This document shows positions 59,122 through 59,729 of a stretch of 59,729 nucleotides of DNA, piece by piece; positions within the stretch are counted from its first letter, which is position 1; the number at the start of each line of letters is the position of its first letter. The stretch lies in contig UQOJ01000007.1 of NCBI GenBank assembly GCA_900542635.1, positions 1-59,729 of the forward strand. Reading direction: 5' to 3'. The notes below the pieces were generated by a model. That model was not told the DNA's origin, did not search any database, and worked only from the letters and a program-made list of their open reading frames with translations. The DNA is from an uncultured Collinsella sp. (GTDB lineage: Bacteria > Actinomycetota > Coriobacteriia > Coriobacteriales > Coriobacteriaceae). Made by a program: the position numbers and the translations under genes.

Positions 59122-59729
59122 CTACTTTCCCGGCTTGTACTCAGTGAGGCCGTTTTCCTTGCAGAGGTCGGCAATGCTGATGTTCTTGGCCTCGTTATGC
59201 GCCTCTTCGAGGTTCTCGGGGAACTCGAGGGACTCGAGGAATGCCTTGACGGCGGGGTCGTCGGGAGTCGTCATGAACAGGTAGATAACGACGCTTTGGC
59301 CGGTATCGGGAATCTCGGAGATCAGTTCGACGCTCGGTGTCTTGTTCCAGGTGAAGTTGACGGTCTTCCAGGTGTACTTGCCGATGGTGATATCTTCACC
59401 TGCTTCGTAGCCGTCGCTCTCGGTTTCATCGGCAACGAGCGTCTCGGCGTCGTCGGACTCAACATCAAAGGAGATGGACTTATCGCTCTCGTCGACATTC
59501 TTGAAGCAAATGCTGCCGACGAAGCCGCCGTCGCCGCTGTCGGACCAGACGTCATAGCCCTCGGGCACAGAGGCCTTGAACCAGGTGAAGTCGATACGGT
59601 TGTCCGCGGGCTTCTTGGACTCCTTTTGCTCGGTAGTGCCCTTGGAAGCGCTCCCGCCACTGGAAGAGCTTGTGCCGCCGTTGCAGCCCATGAGGGCCAT
59701 GCTCAGGGCAAGAGCCGCAACGCATACCG
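59122..59729 (-). CDS. Putative lipoprotein, paralog of the preceding one (partial)
   Basis: At least 202 residues, cut by the right edge inside the signal peptide. The lipobox is again ALMGC, and the mature domain parallels the neighbour (FTWFKASVPEGYDVWSDSG, YTWKTVNFTWNKTPS, LESLEF, LCKENGL). About 55 bases spanning the signal peptide and lipobox are identical in DNA to the other copy. Tandem, same strand, 91 bases apart. Confidence 0.85.
   Translation of the reverse strand, partial: VCVAALALSMALMGCNGGTSSSSGGSASKGTTEQKESKKPADNRIDFTWFKASVPEGYDVWSDSGDGGFVGSICFKNVDESDKSISFDVESDDAETLVADETESDGYEAGEDITIGKYTWKTVNFTWNKTPSVELISEIPDTGQSVVIYLFMTTPDDPAVKAFLESLEFPENLEEAHNEAKNISIADLCKENGLTEYKPGK

Overview
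The window is GC-rich, densely coded chromosomal DNA. Codon use, a tRNA-phenylalanine T-box, short overlapping operons and gene content (homoserine acyltransferase MetA, CbiMQO, DUF4012 protein, Flp/Tad pilus locus) fit a Coriobacteriia gut actinobacterium, most likely Collinsella. That assignment is inferred from composition and recognised families, not from a database match.

Layout. 1-7 kb: RecQ helicase, a GntR/UTRA regulator with a FrlB-like sugar-phosphate deglycase, an L-2-hydroxyacid (lactate-type) dehydrogenase, MetA and 5-formyl-THF cyclo-ligase. 7-16 kb is more accessory: HicAB toxin-antitoxin, a large M16C zinc peptidase, an AlbA_2/ATPase-type regulator behind a dense cluster of GAGAGATAA repeats, an orphan HNH nuclease, a zinc-ribbon protein and a DUF5710 protein, ending at tRNA-Val. 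16-31 kb: EamA transporter, DUF4012 membrane protein with glmM, M32 carboxypeptidase, T-box-controlled pheST, a cobalt/nickel ECF transporter (cbiMQO) and a phospholipase C-like protein. 31-37 kb: pyruvate kinase, a Ca2+-type P-ATPase preceded by a highly structured leader RNA, and rsgA.

37.5-47.1 kb is a complete-looking monoderm Flp/Tad pilus operon: cpaB, cpaE/tadZ, tadA, tadB, tadC, a Flp pilin, several pseudopilin-like proteins with a shared AQxT(V/T)E processing motif, a 717-residue TadG-like protein and a DUF192 protein. The genes mostly overlap by 1-40 bases, suggesting one translationally coupled transcript. No prepilin peptidase lies in the window.

47-59.7 kb: a putative toxin-antitoxin pair, tRNA-Phe, a GH5-like protein that has lost the usual acid/base motif, a translation/RNA-modification run (rsmI, metG, rsmA, tatD), tRNA-Leu with duplicated 3'-end debris, SPFH protein, rlmH, proC, a 57-residue membrane protein, serS, and two tandem lipoproteins, the second cut by the window edge.

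The strongest candidate for something undescribed is the leader at 33,090-33,200. It can fold either into a hairpin that buries the ATPase Shine-Dalgarno, or into two upstream stems that break that hairpin, so it looks like a translational riboswitch whose class I do not recognise. Next in interest are the dispersed AACCTGCC-type repeat elements with attached hairpins, the GAGAGATAA repeat field and the four-protein pseudopilin motif in the Tad operon.
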